Shown piece by piece: positions 7,869 to 15,837 of a stretch of DNA of 28,783 nt. A model generated the notes under the pieces. The model ran no database searches. It saw only the letters and a program-made list of their open reading frames with translations, and had not been told where the DNA came from. Made by a program: the position numbers and the translations under genes. The stretch covers positions 1 to 28,783 of the forward strand of contig NZ_AJZM02000014.1 of the NCBI RefSeq assembly GCF_000272405.2. The letters run 5' to 3'. The DNA is from Vibrio tasmaniensis 1F-187. Lineage in GTDB: Bacteria; Pseudomonadota; Gammaproteobacteria; Enterobacterales; Vibrionaceae. Position 1 is the first letter of the stretch. Each line of letters starts with the position of its first letter.

Positions 7869-9395
7869 TTAATTATTCTTAGACACATCCAACTTATTCA
7901 GCAACGACGGAAAACCCCAACCGTTCTCACCTTCGATCACAGGTTCTCCGGTCAAATACTCAAACAGCGTTGGAGCCAAAGAGCCATTAGCTTCGATTTT
8001 CAGTTGCTGAGAGTTATCGCCAATTGGCGCTCCCCAGAATCCGATGAAGGCATCTTTCTCTAAGTAATCCTCACCAGCATGACGACCCGGCACCTTAGTG
8101 TTGTAACCAATTCCCGCTTTAGGGAACAAGTTAACCGTGCCAGCCCTATCTTCAAGGTAAATATTAGCCAGTTGATTCACTGAATCTGGTCGAGGCGTTG
8201 GTTGCGTCAATGAAGTCCACTCAGCACTGCTACACCACGTTGTCACATCCGCCTTAACCGCTCGATTAATACATTTTTCTACTAATAGAGAGTACTGTGA
8301 AAAATCAGCTTCGCTTGGTGATGCTAGGTATGGATTTAACCTTTGCGTATTGAGCAAAATCGGCGCTCGGTTATCTTCCAATGACTCATAGAAAAGCTTG
8401 TCACCTTCACGTGTGATCAATTCATCGACCCGTTTTAAATCACGGTTGCCAATCACACGAACAGCGCAACGTTGTTGATCACATGTGCTTTCTCTTACGA
8501 CCATATACTCAAGACTTTCAGGCAAGCGTTGCGCTATCTGATTAATGATGTCGATATTCTGACCAGCTGGCGCTGCAATCGGAGACCACTGCGTGAGTTC
8601 TTGGTAAACCGGCTGAACCTGCCACCCTTTAGCCGAATTAAAGAAGTCCATCATAAAGTTACCACCAGCAGTAGAGGCGACCACCACATCCAATTCTTTC
8701 GAGCTTGGATAGCTTAGAGCATTGGTGATTTTAGGCCCTTCCCCCTCGTCTGAAGATATTTTCTTAACCACAATTGGATACTCTAGCTCTGCTTGTAAGC
8801 CTTCAAACACCTGCTTTTCGGGATTGAGCGCGTAGAACACCGGCGTTAAACCATGATCCCCGGCCATGCCCCATAGCGTTTTATCGTAAACGCCTGCACT
8901 GCGGTAGGTCGCTTCAATCTGGCGAATCCAATAGTCCAGTCGGTTGAGCTCTCCAGTCGGCATCAGAATTTCGTCACTAAAAGGACCGGTAAAGTGTGCG
9001 AAATGATCCGGCCATGGGTTATACACCAAGGTGTAGTCTGGCATCCCTTTTCCATCTAACTCGGCAAACTGAGTGATCGACTGTTTAACCTGAGTTCTCT
9101 TTGAAAACTTAGTGAAAAAATCAAAGCTAGATATAGACTGGTACGCTTCAATATCTTCTATCAAGGCTTGACGCTTTTCTTGCAAAACCACTTCGACTTC
9201 TGAACGTTCTTGAAGCTCTTTCACACAACGTTTCTCACCATAATCACGCAGTGACTCACCCAAGCCTAGGTTCACTAACCCATCATAAGTGGTATGAGCA
9301 TTCCAATCGTATTGGGCGTTGCAGTTCAGCGTTTTAAGGTAATCAAGGCGATCAAACATGGTCTGCACCTTGTTGTTCGCCATCAACACATCCAA
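7869..9395 (-). pseudogene. Alkaline phosphatase superfamily protein, 3' part (split by frameshift)
   Basis: Carries most of the catalytic domain of a type I phosphodiesterase/alkaline-phosphatase-like enzyme. Metal-ligand motifs visible in this fragment, counted from its first codon: Asp130 and His134 in PDHFAH, Asp180-His181 in GDHGLTP, and a later GRHAGEDY histidine. The reading frame opens only at a TTG at 9395 with no real start. The missing N-terminal part, including the likely catalytic Thr in GGTGIPNFHFVD, is in another frame at 9383-10783. Adding one A to the AA at 9409-9410 (minus strand) joins them as ...YYFFG-NDALQL-DVLMANN. The joined length would be 971 residues. The enzyme would act in the periplasm, perhaps releasing phosphate from organic esters. 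Substrate unknown. Confidence 0.8.
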
Positions 9396-10783
9396 CTGCA
9401 GGGCATCATTCCGAAGAAGTAATAAGCTCGGTCGATCTCTCGGTCAACAAAGTGGAAATTAGGGATACCCGTACCACCTTGCCCCGATACTTTCGCGCCC
9501 GTTTTAATGATAGGTAGGTTACGTACACTGATTGTGGGAGTTGAAGAGATACCCACTCGGCTAATATTGTCTCGATGCTCTTGATAGAGATTTTTGAAGA
9601 ACGGAAGATAATTCGGATCACGGTAGGTTTGTTCAGACAGAACTTCCATGAACCTCACCTGTTGTTGATGTTCTGGCTCAATGACCTTTTCTAGCTGAGG
9701 TTTGTATTGCGCTCGGTTTTTATGATTTTGGTAAGCCACTGAAATGAAAGGCGCATTATCATCGACCAAACCTTCGATCAATCCTTGCTGTAAACCATCG
9801 ACCGTCACTTGAACTGCAAAACGTTTGTGCTGTTGGGAATCTAAGAACTGAATGAGCGCATCAGGCTGGTCACTGAACGCTTGCTGCATCCAATCATCTA
9901 GCGCTGCTGCGCGTTCTTCTTTAAACACAAACTGTCGGTAGGCTTTCAGCAAGTTTAAGCGCACAAAATCAATAAGCGTGATGGTAAGAGCTTGTGCTTT
10001 GTTATTCGGCTTATCAGCGTTTTCTGGTTTACCATCTTCTGCAATCGCCAGCATTGCAGACTTCATATCGCCGTCATCCATTCCCAATGCCGCTTTACCG
10101 ATCAAATCAACGATGATCGGTTGAATCTGAGCGACGATCGCTAGATCTTCAGGGCTATTGGTTAAGTATGTGTAATTCGCAGGGAGCGTGTCCATATCCT
10201 GCCAGACACCAATTTCGAATAACGCATCGTAGATAACCACCATGTTGGCAATGAACTGTTCATCGATACGAATACCTTCATGATGTCCCGTTGCTTCAGT
10301 CGAGGTATCTGGCTCGTGATGCTCTGAGGTTGGCTTATCTCCAACATGATAAAGGCTATGTTCAAAGCCCTTTAGCGCCTGCTTATCATAAACCGTCGAC
10401 AAGTAAGATTTGAACACATCTTCACTGCCCAAGCCTGAATAGCGGTCGTAATAACTATAGAGAAAATAACCCAAAGGAATTGAGTACGTCGGGTTAGATA
10501 ACTGAGCAACGACTCTGGCTTTGGTTTTGACATCTAAAGGGAGAGCGAGAATATACGCATCTAATGTAACGCCACCAATGGTGAAAAGAGCTGCATCACG
10601 AGTGAGTTTGGCAGAATAACTTAGGCTTGAAAGCACCTGATTTTTCAACACTTCACTGGAGCTAAACACGCCACCAATGACGGGCGTTGTTGATATATCA
10701 GCGGCACTCGGAGCTGATGCAAGCGCCAACGATAAGGCACTGAATAAACTGGCGTAACTGCGAACGTGAGAATAAGAGCTCAT
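9383..10783 (-). pseudogene. Secreted alkaline phosphatase superfamily protein, 5' part (split by frameshift)
   Basis: Begins with a clear signal peptide (hydrophobic LFSALSLALASAPSAA, likely cleaved after ASAPSAA), followed by about 400 residues of mostly helical sequence I do not recognise. Near its end comes the start of the phosphatase fold, VRNLPIIKTGAKVSG and GGTGIPNFHFVDRE, with Thr438 a likely nucleophile. After Gly458 the frame runs into nine unrelated residues and stops. The downstream gene part continues the domain in another frame, so one base appears to be missing at 9409-9410. The ATG at 10783 has AAAGGAAA upstream; a TTG at 10786 just before it is not needed. If the base loss is real the product lacks its metal site and is dead. 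If it is a read error the gene is an intact 971-residue periplasmic enzyme. Confidence 0.78.
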
Positions 10784-10896
10784 CAAATTTCCTTTAGATC
10801 AACACACTTCTATAAATGCAGCGTATTGTTTCAGTTTGCATTTATTAGTCAACCTATGAAAACGTTTGTTTTCTGATTCGAAGAGCTCGAATACTC

Positions 10897-11235
10897 TTAC
10901 AATCGCTTACCGCTACCGTCTTCCCACATCACTTCGCATTCGTCTTTAATGGCCGCTTTCAATAGTTCAACTAACGGGAACGCTCGGCTACCGATATTAA
11001 CAGGCGCTTCAACAACCTCTTCATTATCGTCATCATCGGTATTTTCTTGTTCTACCTGCTTGCTCTGCTCAGCGGCGATCGCAGCACGCAAATTACTTAA
11101 CGCTTGAGAAACCTCTGAAGCATCAATTGCTCCTGGAATAGTGCCACTATGCCCAAGCATCTTAATGAACTGAAGACCGACTTCACCAAACATCGTGACG
11201 CTAGCATGAGCTTTGCAACTAAAGGTAATTAACAT
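10897..11235 (-). CDS. DUF1840 family protein
   Basis: A 112-residue soluble protein. The start MLITFSCKAHASVTMFGEVG, the middle GTIPGAIDASEVSQALSNL, and the C-terminal PLVELLKAAIKDECEVMWE are the features of the DUF1840 family, in which an acidic, variable linker (here TDDDDNEE) separates two conserved ends. Function of the family is unknown. AGAGG lies 8 bases before the ATG. It is divergent from the diguanylate cyclase gene, with a 301-base gap that holds an inverted repeat and a CRP-like site. Confidence 0.85.
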   Translation of the reverse strand: MLITFSCKAHASVTMFGEVGLQFIKMLGHSGTIPGAIDASEVSQALSNLRAAIAAEQSKQVEQENTDDDDNEEVVEAPVNIGSRAFPLVELLKAAIKDECEVMWEDGSGKRL

Positions 11236-11359
11236 TATGAGCCTCTATCAAATTTAGGTATCTATAAACATTAGCTATCTACAAACTATGTTGAGTAACG
11301 TATTGGAAAGCAAGTAGATAATAGCCAAGTAACTTCCTGCAACTAGAACCGTGATTGTT

Positions 11360-11390
11360 TCACTAACGGATACATCTGCACCGTTAGTGA
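11360..11390. repeat. Perfect 10-bp inverted repeat in the divergent DUF1840/GGDEF promoter region
   Basis: TCACTAACGG at 11360-11369 and its exact complement CCGTTAGTGA at 11381-11390 flank an 11-base spacer. A third TCACTAAC occurs at 11463-11470. The repeat could be an operator or an RNA hairpin; there is no T tract. Confidence 0.55.
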
Positions 11391-11403
11391 CGCGCATCAC
11401 TAT
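11384..11403. promoter_or_regulatory. CRP-like palindrome between DUF1840 and GGDEF genes
   Basis: TAGTGA-CGCGCA-TCACTA (11385-11402) is a fully symmetric CRP-type core, 143 bases before the ATG of the diguanylate cyclase and about 155 before that of the DUF1840 gene. It overlaps the right arm of the inverted repeat. The rest of the 11236-11536 gap shows nothing else I can name. Confidence 0.45.
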
Positions 11404-11536
11404 TTATTATGAGTCACTCATCATTTAAATATGAAACCTTGATAGTAGTCACACTAAAAAGGTCACTAACACTCTGCTATGACTTTTATTTCATCTACTA
11501 TTAACATCAATCATCAAAATCTTTGGCACAAATCAC

Positions 11537-12759
11537 ATGAAAAGGCTCGTCGGCAGACACCTAGAAGAAATGGCGGACATACGATCCACTCGCAAGCAAA
11601 AAATTGTCCACTCCTTTTCACTGGCTGCCGCTGCGTTATTCACATTCTACACTTGGGCTTACTTCCAAGGTCAGCATTACACTCTGTCAATTTTCGAACT
11701 GTGTTTTGCACTTATTGCTATCTCCAATGCATTTTACGTAAAAAAGTCACTGCCGCTGAGTATTCAGAATTGATTCTAAGTGGTGTTCTGCTCGTTCAAG
11801 GAGTCATCCTATTCTTGTACAGTCACGCCATTCCCGAGCGGACACTTTGGCTCTACCCGATTTTGGCTGCCGTTATTTTCATAAACGATTTTAGAATTGG
11901 CATTATATTCAGTACATCATTTTGTGTATTTATCAGCACCTTGATTACAGCGATGCCTAGCAGCTTTTCTTTACCTTTTAGCAGCTCACACCGATTTATT
12001 CTTAGCTTATTTACAATGAGCTTGGTATGTCACACATCAGCTTATTACTACACAAAAGCCGTCAGTTATATTCAACGCCTATATAAAGAGGGGATTGAAG
12101 ATCTGGCCTATAGAGATCAACTAACAGGCTTGGCAAACCGTTGGAGCTTTGAACGCTGGGCGACAGAAAAACTTGCGACAGTGGATAGTGAACGCTCACT
12201 GACTGCATTAGTTTTTTTGGACATAGATGACTTTAAAGGCATTAATGATAGCTACGGGCACGACGTCGGAGACAGTGTTTTGCAGCATTTTGCGAATCGT
12301 TTGAGCAACAACATCCGAACCAGAGACAGGGTAAGTCATGAATACGATTATTCGATTGCGCGCTTTGCTGGAGATGAGTTTGTTTTGATGCTCTACGATG
12401 TACCAACTCGCAAAGATCTAGACGGTATTTTAGACCGGATTTGTGGGCTATTCGAAAGTGGTTGCCAGACAAACGAGAGAATCAAGGAATTGACACTCAG
12501 TGTTGGGGTTTCGTTGTACCCGCAAGATGCTCAAGAATTACATGAGCTGACGAGATGTGCTGATAAAGCGATGTATGTTGCCAAACATTCAGGAAAAAAT
12601 CGATACGCTTATTATCACGATAATCCCGTATCAACCTTGATAGAAGAGCTACCAACGAACCTCGCCTTCTCAGAATCGGAATCATCTGAGCTTGAAGGTT
12701 GTCTTGAAGCGAAGGTCGAAGGGAACAATGTTACGTTATTAAAAACGCGTCCACGCTAG
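11537..12759 (+). CDS. Membrane diguanylate cyclase (AGDEF variant), frameshift at A-AAA-AAG
   Basis: Makes cyclic di-GMP from two GTP if active. The 5' part (11537-11773) encodes MKRLVGRH and two hydrophobic helices, then stops after KKSLPLSIQN. The next frame carries on the membrane region (several helices, LILSGVLLVQGVILFLY onward) and a full GGDEF domain: DLAYRDQLTGLANR, FLDIDDFKGINDSYGH, RFAGDEF and TLSVGVSLYPQD. The signature is AGDEF, a variant found in active enzymes; the RxxD inhibitory site is degenerate (HEYD). The frames join at six A's (11740-11745), where GTA AAA AAG must shift -1. One missing A or a programmed slip would both do this. No clear ribosome site precedes 11537; the ATG at 11570 is an alternative. 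An open frame from 11479 gives an implausible basic N-terminus and is not the native start. Confidence 0.75.
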
Positions 12760-13037
12760 CCTGCCATATACATGGCCCATAAACTCACTAAGCCAATAAC
12801 AATAATCCATACGACTTGTCGTACTAAATTTCGGTTTTCGTTCTTAGATTTAGCAACGGTTTTAAAAGCGGCTTGCTTGGCCGAGTGTATAAAAGGCCCA
12901 TCTGCTTGGTGCTTTCTAACACGGCGCTTAACCGCTTTATTCGCAACCTCTGTAAAACGCTGACCTTGCTCCGTTGTAAAATCGTTATCAAAGCCCATCC
13001 GACCTTGCCTTTCGCCATGTTTTTGCTGTACTGCCAT
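12756..13037 (-). CDS. Small tail-anchored membrane protein, unknown function
   Basis: A 93-residue protein, basic and hydrophilic for about 70 residues (MAVQQKHGERQGRMGFDNDF, then KAVKRRVRKHQADGPFIHSA), ending in one hydrophobic helix (VVWIIVIGLVSLWAMYMAG). This is the shape of a C-tail-anchored inner-membrane protein. I do not recognise the family. Start: ATG at 13037 with a perfect AAGGAGG 6 bases upstream; an upstream start at 13088 is unsupported. Its stop overlaps that of the diguanylate cyclase gene on the other strand: the palindrome CTAG at 12756-12759 supplies TAG to both. Confidence 0.7.
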   Translation of the reverse strand: MAVQQKHGERQGRMGFDNDFTTEQGQRFTEVANKAVKRRVRKHQADGPFIHSAKQAAFKTVAKSKNENRNLVRQVVWIIVIGLVSLWAMYMAG

Positions 13038-13195
13038 AGCGGCCTCCTTGGCGGTCTGCTCTCTATTCAAGTATAGACATAATTTCATATTCTTACCTGT
13101 TCAAAATTTTCGAATAAGTCACTCAACACTGTGCCATCTTCTTTTTAAATCAAATTACATAAACTACAGCTATTCAAGTTTATGAGGATTTCAAA

Positions 13196-14068
13196 ATGAC
13201 GAGTGTAAGAGCAGTAGATCATGTGATTGCAGCACACGCTACCTCCGATGGTGATGGCGTAAAAATACAAAGACTTGCTGGTTTCAATAACACGCGTTTC
13301 TCTCCATTTTTAATGATTGATGAACTTAAGTCGGATGAAAGCAAAGATTATGTTGGCGGCTTTCCTCCACATCCTCACCGTGGGATAGAAACGCTCACTT
13401 ACATGCTGCAAGGTCACTTCCAGCACAAAGATCACATGGGGAATGTTGGAGAGCTTCGCAGCGGTGGTGCACAGTGGATGGCCGCGGGTCGTGGTGTGAT
13501 TCACAGCGAAATGCCAATGATGGAAGAAGGTGTACTTCATGGATTTCAGATTTGGATAAACCAGCCTGCAACACACAAAATGCAACTAGCGCAATATCAC
13601 GACTTCCAAAGTGAAAGCATCGCGGAGCATCAAAGTGAACAAAATGGTTTATTGAGAGTTATTGCTGGTGTATTCGAACTGCATAACCTAGCTGACCATG
13701 ATGTAGAGGCTTTACGAACGCAAGGCCCACTGCAACAAACAGGTGTGCCGTTAAGCGTAGCGGATTGGCGATCTCATTCTGGGCAAAAAATAACATTAGG
13801 GATAGATGTTAATCACAATGCCATGACTTACGTGTACCGAGGCAGTATTAAGATCGGTGATAAAGTCATCAACCAAGGTCAACTTGCGTTACTCACTAAA
13901 GCTGACTTGCTGTCTCTGAGTAGTTTAGAAGATTCAGGTGTACTGATTTTTTCTGGTGAGCCGATTAATGAACCTGTTGCGCACTATGGTCCGTTTGTCA
14001 TGAACTCGATGGAAGAAATTGAACAGACGATTCAGGACTACAACAATGGCGTTTTTGAGACTTACTAA
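13196..14068 (+). CDS. Pirin family protein (bicupin)
   Basis: A 290-residue bicupin of the pirin/YhhW family; some members are quercetin 2,3-dioxygenases, others regulate enzymes or transcription. The metal site is visible in the N-terminal cupin: His59 and His61 in PPHPHRG, His103 and Glu105 in GVIHSEMP, equal in pattern to the four ligands of human pirin. Other family marks are FPPHPHRGIETLTYMLQG and SGGAQWMAAGRG. GAGGAT stands 8 bases before the ATG. It appears monocistronic and ends in a strong terminator at 14229. The real substrate cannot be read from the sequence. Confidence 0.93.
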   Translation: MTSVRAVDHVIAAHATSDGDGVKIQRLAGFNNTRFSPFLMIDELKSDESKDYVGGFPPHPHRGIETLTYMLQGHFQHKDHMGNVGELRSGGAQWMAAGRGVIHSEMPMMEEGVLHGFQIWINQPATHKMQLAQYHDFQSESIAEHQSEQNGLLRVIAGVFELHNLADHDVEALRTQGPLQQTGVPLSVADWRSHSGQKITLGIDVNHNAMTYVYRGSIKIGDKVINQGQLALLTKADLLSLSSLEDSGVLIFSGEPINEPVAHYGPFVMNSMEEIEQTIQDYNNGVFETY

Positions 14069-14110
14069 TTGACGACGTCTTTGCGCTTTTAGCTTTGAAT
14101 TGAAGTTAAA

Positions 14111-14138
14111 GATTGAAGATTGAAGATTGAAGATTGAA
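14111..14138. repeat. Four tandem GATTGAA heptamers downstream of the pirin gene
   Basis: Four exact copies of the 7-base unit in a row, flanked by partial copies (TTGAAGTTAAA before, GAGATTT after). It is non-coding and lies between the pirin stop and its terminator, so copy number change would alter only the 3' trailer. Confidence 0.85.
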
Positions 14139-14228
14139 GAGATTTTGCAACGAACAACAATTTGGTCATCCATTTGATGACTGTAAAAACAAGTGACACT
14201 ATCCACTGCCGGTTATTATCACTTATTT

Positions 14229-14257
14229 AACCACGCTCCTAGAGCGTGGTTTTTTTC
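14229..14257 (+). terminator. Rho-independent terminator after the pirin gene
   Basis: AACCACGCT / AGCGTGGTT stem around CCTAG, followed by seven or more T's. On the other strand there is no comparable T tract, so it serves the plus strand mainly. Confidence 0.88.
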
Positions 14258-14306
14258 TATTAAGCCATAGATAAACGATACTCTGGTTGAACGAACTCAG
14301 GCCTTC

Positions 14307-14588
14307 CTACAAGTATTCACACAGGTAAGCTGTCGCTTCTTTAACCTGTAAATCGAATGAAGAGTCACCCGCAACGTCAAAAGACTCACCAGATTGGAAT
14401 GTCGTCCAATCGTCATCGCCAACACGCTTTACAATTAAAGCACCTTTAACAACAGTCATCTTTTCCGGAGCTGCAGTACCGAATGTGTATTCACCAGCGG
14501 CCATCACACCAACACTCACATCAGCACCAGACTGGTTAAACGCTAACGACTTAACACCGCCTTCAAAGTATGTATTTTCTTTAATCAT
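14307..14588 (-). CDS. ppnP: Pyrimidine/purine nucleoside phosphorylase PpnP (YaiE, DUF1255)
   Basis: A 93-residue single-cupin enzyme that phosphorolyses a broad range of nucleosides to the base plus ribose-1-phosphate. It follows E. coli PpnP over its whole length: YFEGGVKSLAF at the N-terminus, SVGVMAAGEYTFGTAAPEKMTVVKGAL in the core, and LQVKEATAYLCEYL at the end. The ATG has GGAAG about 8 bases upstream. It converges with the pirin gene and stands alone; the upstream gap runs to 14971. Confidence 0.93.
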   Translation of the reverse strand: MIKENTYFEGGVKSLAFNQSGADVSVGVMAAGEYTFGTAAPEKMTVVKGALIVKRVGDDDWTTFQSGESFDVAGDSSFDLQVKEATAYLCEYL

Positions 14589-14971
14589 TGTACTTCCTTG
14601 TTATCTCAAAATTGCATTACTAGGCTCAACGAATAAGCCTATGCGTAAATTTAGGTGCTAATTGTTTTAACCAATTCGAGACTGTCCTACAAGAAATAAA
14701 TGAATATAGCTTAGGATCTGTTGACCTTTCGAAGTTAAATTTCGTTCGAGATGAAATCATTTTAGGCGTGGCATTGGGTATACAACCTAATCATTCTAAG
14801 TAAATATTCCTTAACAAAGCATGAAGACTGAATGTGTGGGTAAAAAATCACTGAGGCAGTTTGATTCAAAAGAACATTCGATCCTGCTTCTAACTCTTAT
14901 AAGAACCTTTGCAACCTATCGTTTTATTTTATAGAATCATCACCAGTATGAGTAACTAAAATGAAGAGATA
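14589..14971. other. 383-base gap without a recognised gene
   Basis: Lies between the divergent ppnP and DUF2850 genes and must hold both promoters. I see AT-rich sequence, no long open frame, no strong hairpin and no operator I can name. Confidence 0.6.
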
Positions 14972-15436
14972 ATGGCTAAAAATACCACGAAAAGCAGCGA
15001 TATATTGGCCAATTCGTTACTCTACGCCTTCTTAATGGCTGGCTTTATGATTGCCCTCACCGTCGGCTATTTTGGCTACCAAGCCTACCAAAAATCTGTA
15101 AGCCCAAGTAACGTCCATGGCACATGGATCGAGATTGGTGCTCCACCTTACAAAACAGATATTCTTACACTTTCCGATGATGGTGTGATGATGAACTATC
15201 GTTTCATCAGTACCTCGTTTGATTTTGATGGCAAAGATGTCACGATCAACACAGGTTCAGGCCCAACGATTTATACCATTAGCGGTACCTACAATTCACC
15301 TCGTTTAAAACGGTTAGTGCCTAACACACCATCCAAACAATTCATAAAAGAAGGGTATGAAGATACTGTTGCGGGTGATACTCAAGGACTCATGCAGCAA
15401 CGACGCTCAGTATTAGCTGAGCAATTCAAAAAATAA
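14972..15436 (+). CDS. DUF2850 family membrane protein
   Basis: A 154-residue protein with one N-terminal membrane helix (LLYAFLMAGFMIALTVGYFGY) and an exported C-terminal domain containing the conserved HGTWIEIGAPPYKTDILTLS and a beta-rich stretch (VMMNYRFISTSFDFDGKDVTI). This matches DUF2850, a family known mainly from vibrios with no assigned role. GAAGAGA lies before the ATG. It stands alone, with about 400 bases separating it from the chitinase gene downstream. Confidence 0.8.
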   Translation: MAKNTTKSSDILANSLLYAFLMAGFMIALTVGYFGYQAYQKSVSPSNVHGTWIEIGAPPYKTDILTLSDDGVMMNYRFISTSFDFDGKDVTINTGSGPTIYTISGTYNSPRLKRLVPNTPSKQFIKEGYEDTVAGDTQGLMQQRRSVLAEQFKK

Positions 15437-15614
15437 TACTTTCAACAGCGCTTTGTTTAGTAACCCCTCTTGCATCAATACTACCTGTCTCTTACAAGCA
15501 CCGGTATGACGTGCTTCAGATTGTGATACTGCTTCAGTTCACGATATTTAATAATAGCTTGCCGCACTTTTTCATAACTTCATGTCGTGTAATTTCACTT
15601 ATGAGACTTTCCTT

Positions 15615-15650
15615 CTGAGTGAGGTTTTATTTTATAAAACATGGACTCAG
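15615..15650 (+). promoter_or_regulatory. Long two-part hairpin between DUF2850 gene and chiA
   Basis: An outer CTGAGT/ACTCAG stem (15615-15620 with 15645-15650) and an inner perfect GTTTTAT/ATAAAAC stem (15624-15630 with 15634-15640) with a 3-base loop. No T tract follows, so it is not a standard terminator. The other contents of the 15437-15837 gap are the direct repeat and small hairpin near chiA. Confidence 0.4.
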
Positions 15651-15752
15651 CCTCTCATTCATTAAGCAACAGAATTGTAACAAGATACAATTTTTTAGTT
15701 GTCCATCGAAAACGGATTTATTTTCAGTCATGAAATTAAAACTCTCTCGAAT

Positions 15753-15811
15753 ACTGACGGGGAAGCTCCTTCAAAACTGACGGGAGCCGATTCTAGGACC
15801 ACTTGGTTCTA
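15753..15811 (+). promoter_or_regulatory. Direct repeat ACTGACGGG and hairpin in the chiA leader
   Basis: ACTGACGGG occurs at 15753-15761 and again at 15776-15784. A small hairpin, TAGGACC/GGTTCTA around ACTT, follows at 15794-15811, just before the AAGGA ribosome site. The pair may be a regulator site or part of a structured leader controlling chitinase expression; no factor is assigned. Confidence 0.4.
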
Positions 15812-15837
15812 AACCTTCAAGGAATGAGAGAAATAGT

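Noticed and set aside
11351..11363. GTGA-TTGTT-TCAC as a CRP site
   Set aside because: Spacing is 5, not 6, bases between the half cores.
11479..11745. Open frame upstream giving a 426-residue GGDEF protein from 11479
   Set aside because: Its first 88 residues are Arg/His/Cys-rich and unlike a membrane start, while the overlapping frame from 11537 gives proper hydrophobic helices. A frameshift explains this better.
13934..14206. 90-residue frame on the minus strand over the heptamer repeat
   Set aside because: Made of the repeat and antisense pirin sequence; no start signal.
14700..14760. Possible insertion sequence remnant near GGATCTGTTGACC
   Set aside because: The string reminded me of insertion sequence ends, but there is no matching inverted repeat, target duplication or transposase fragment.
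15587..15599. GTG-TAATTT-CAC before chiA as a CRP site
   Set aside because: The half-sites are two bases too close.
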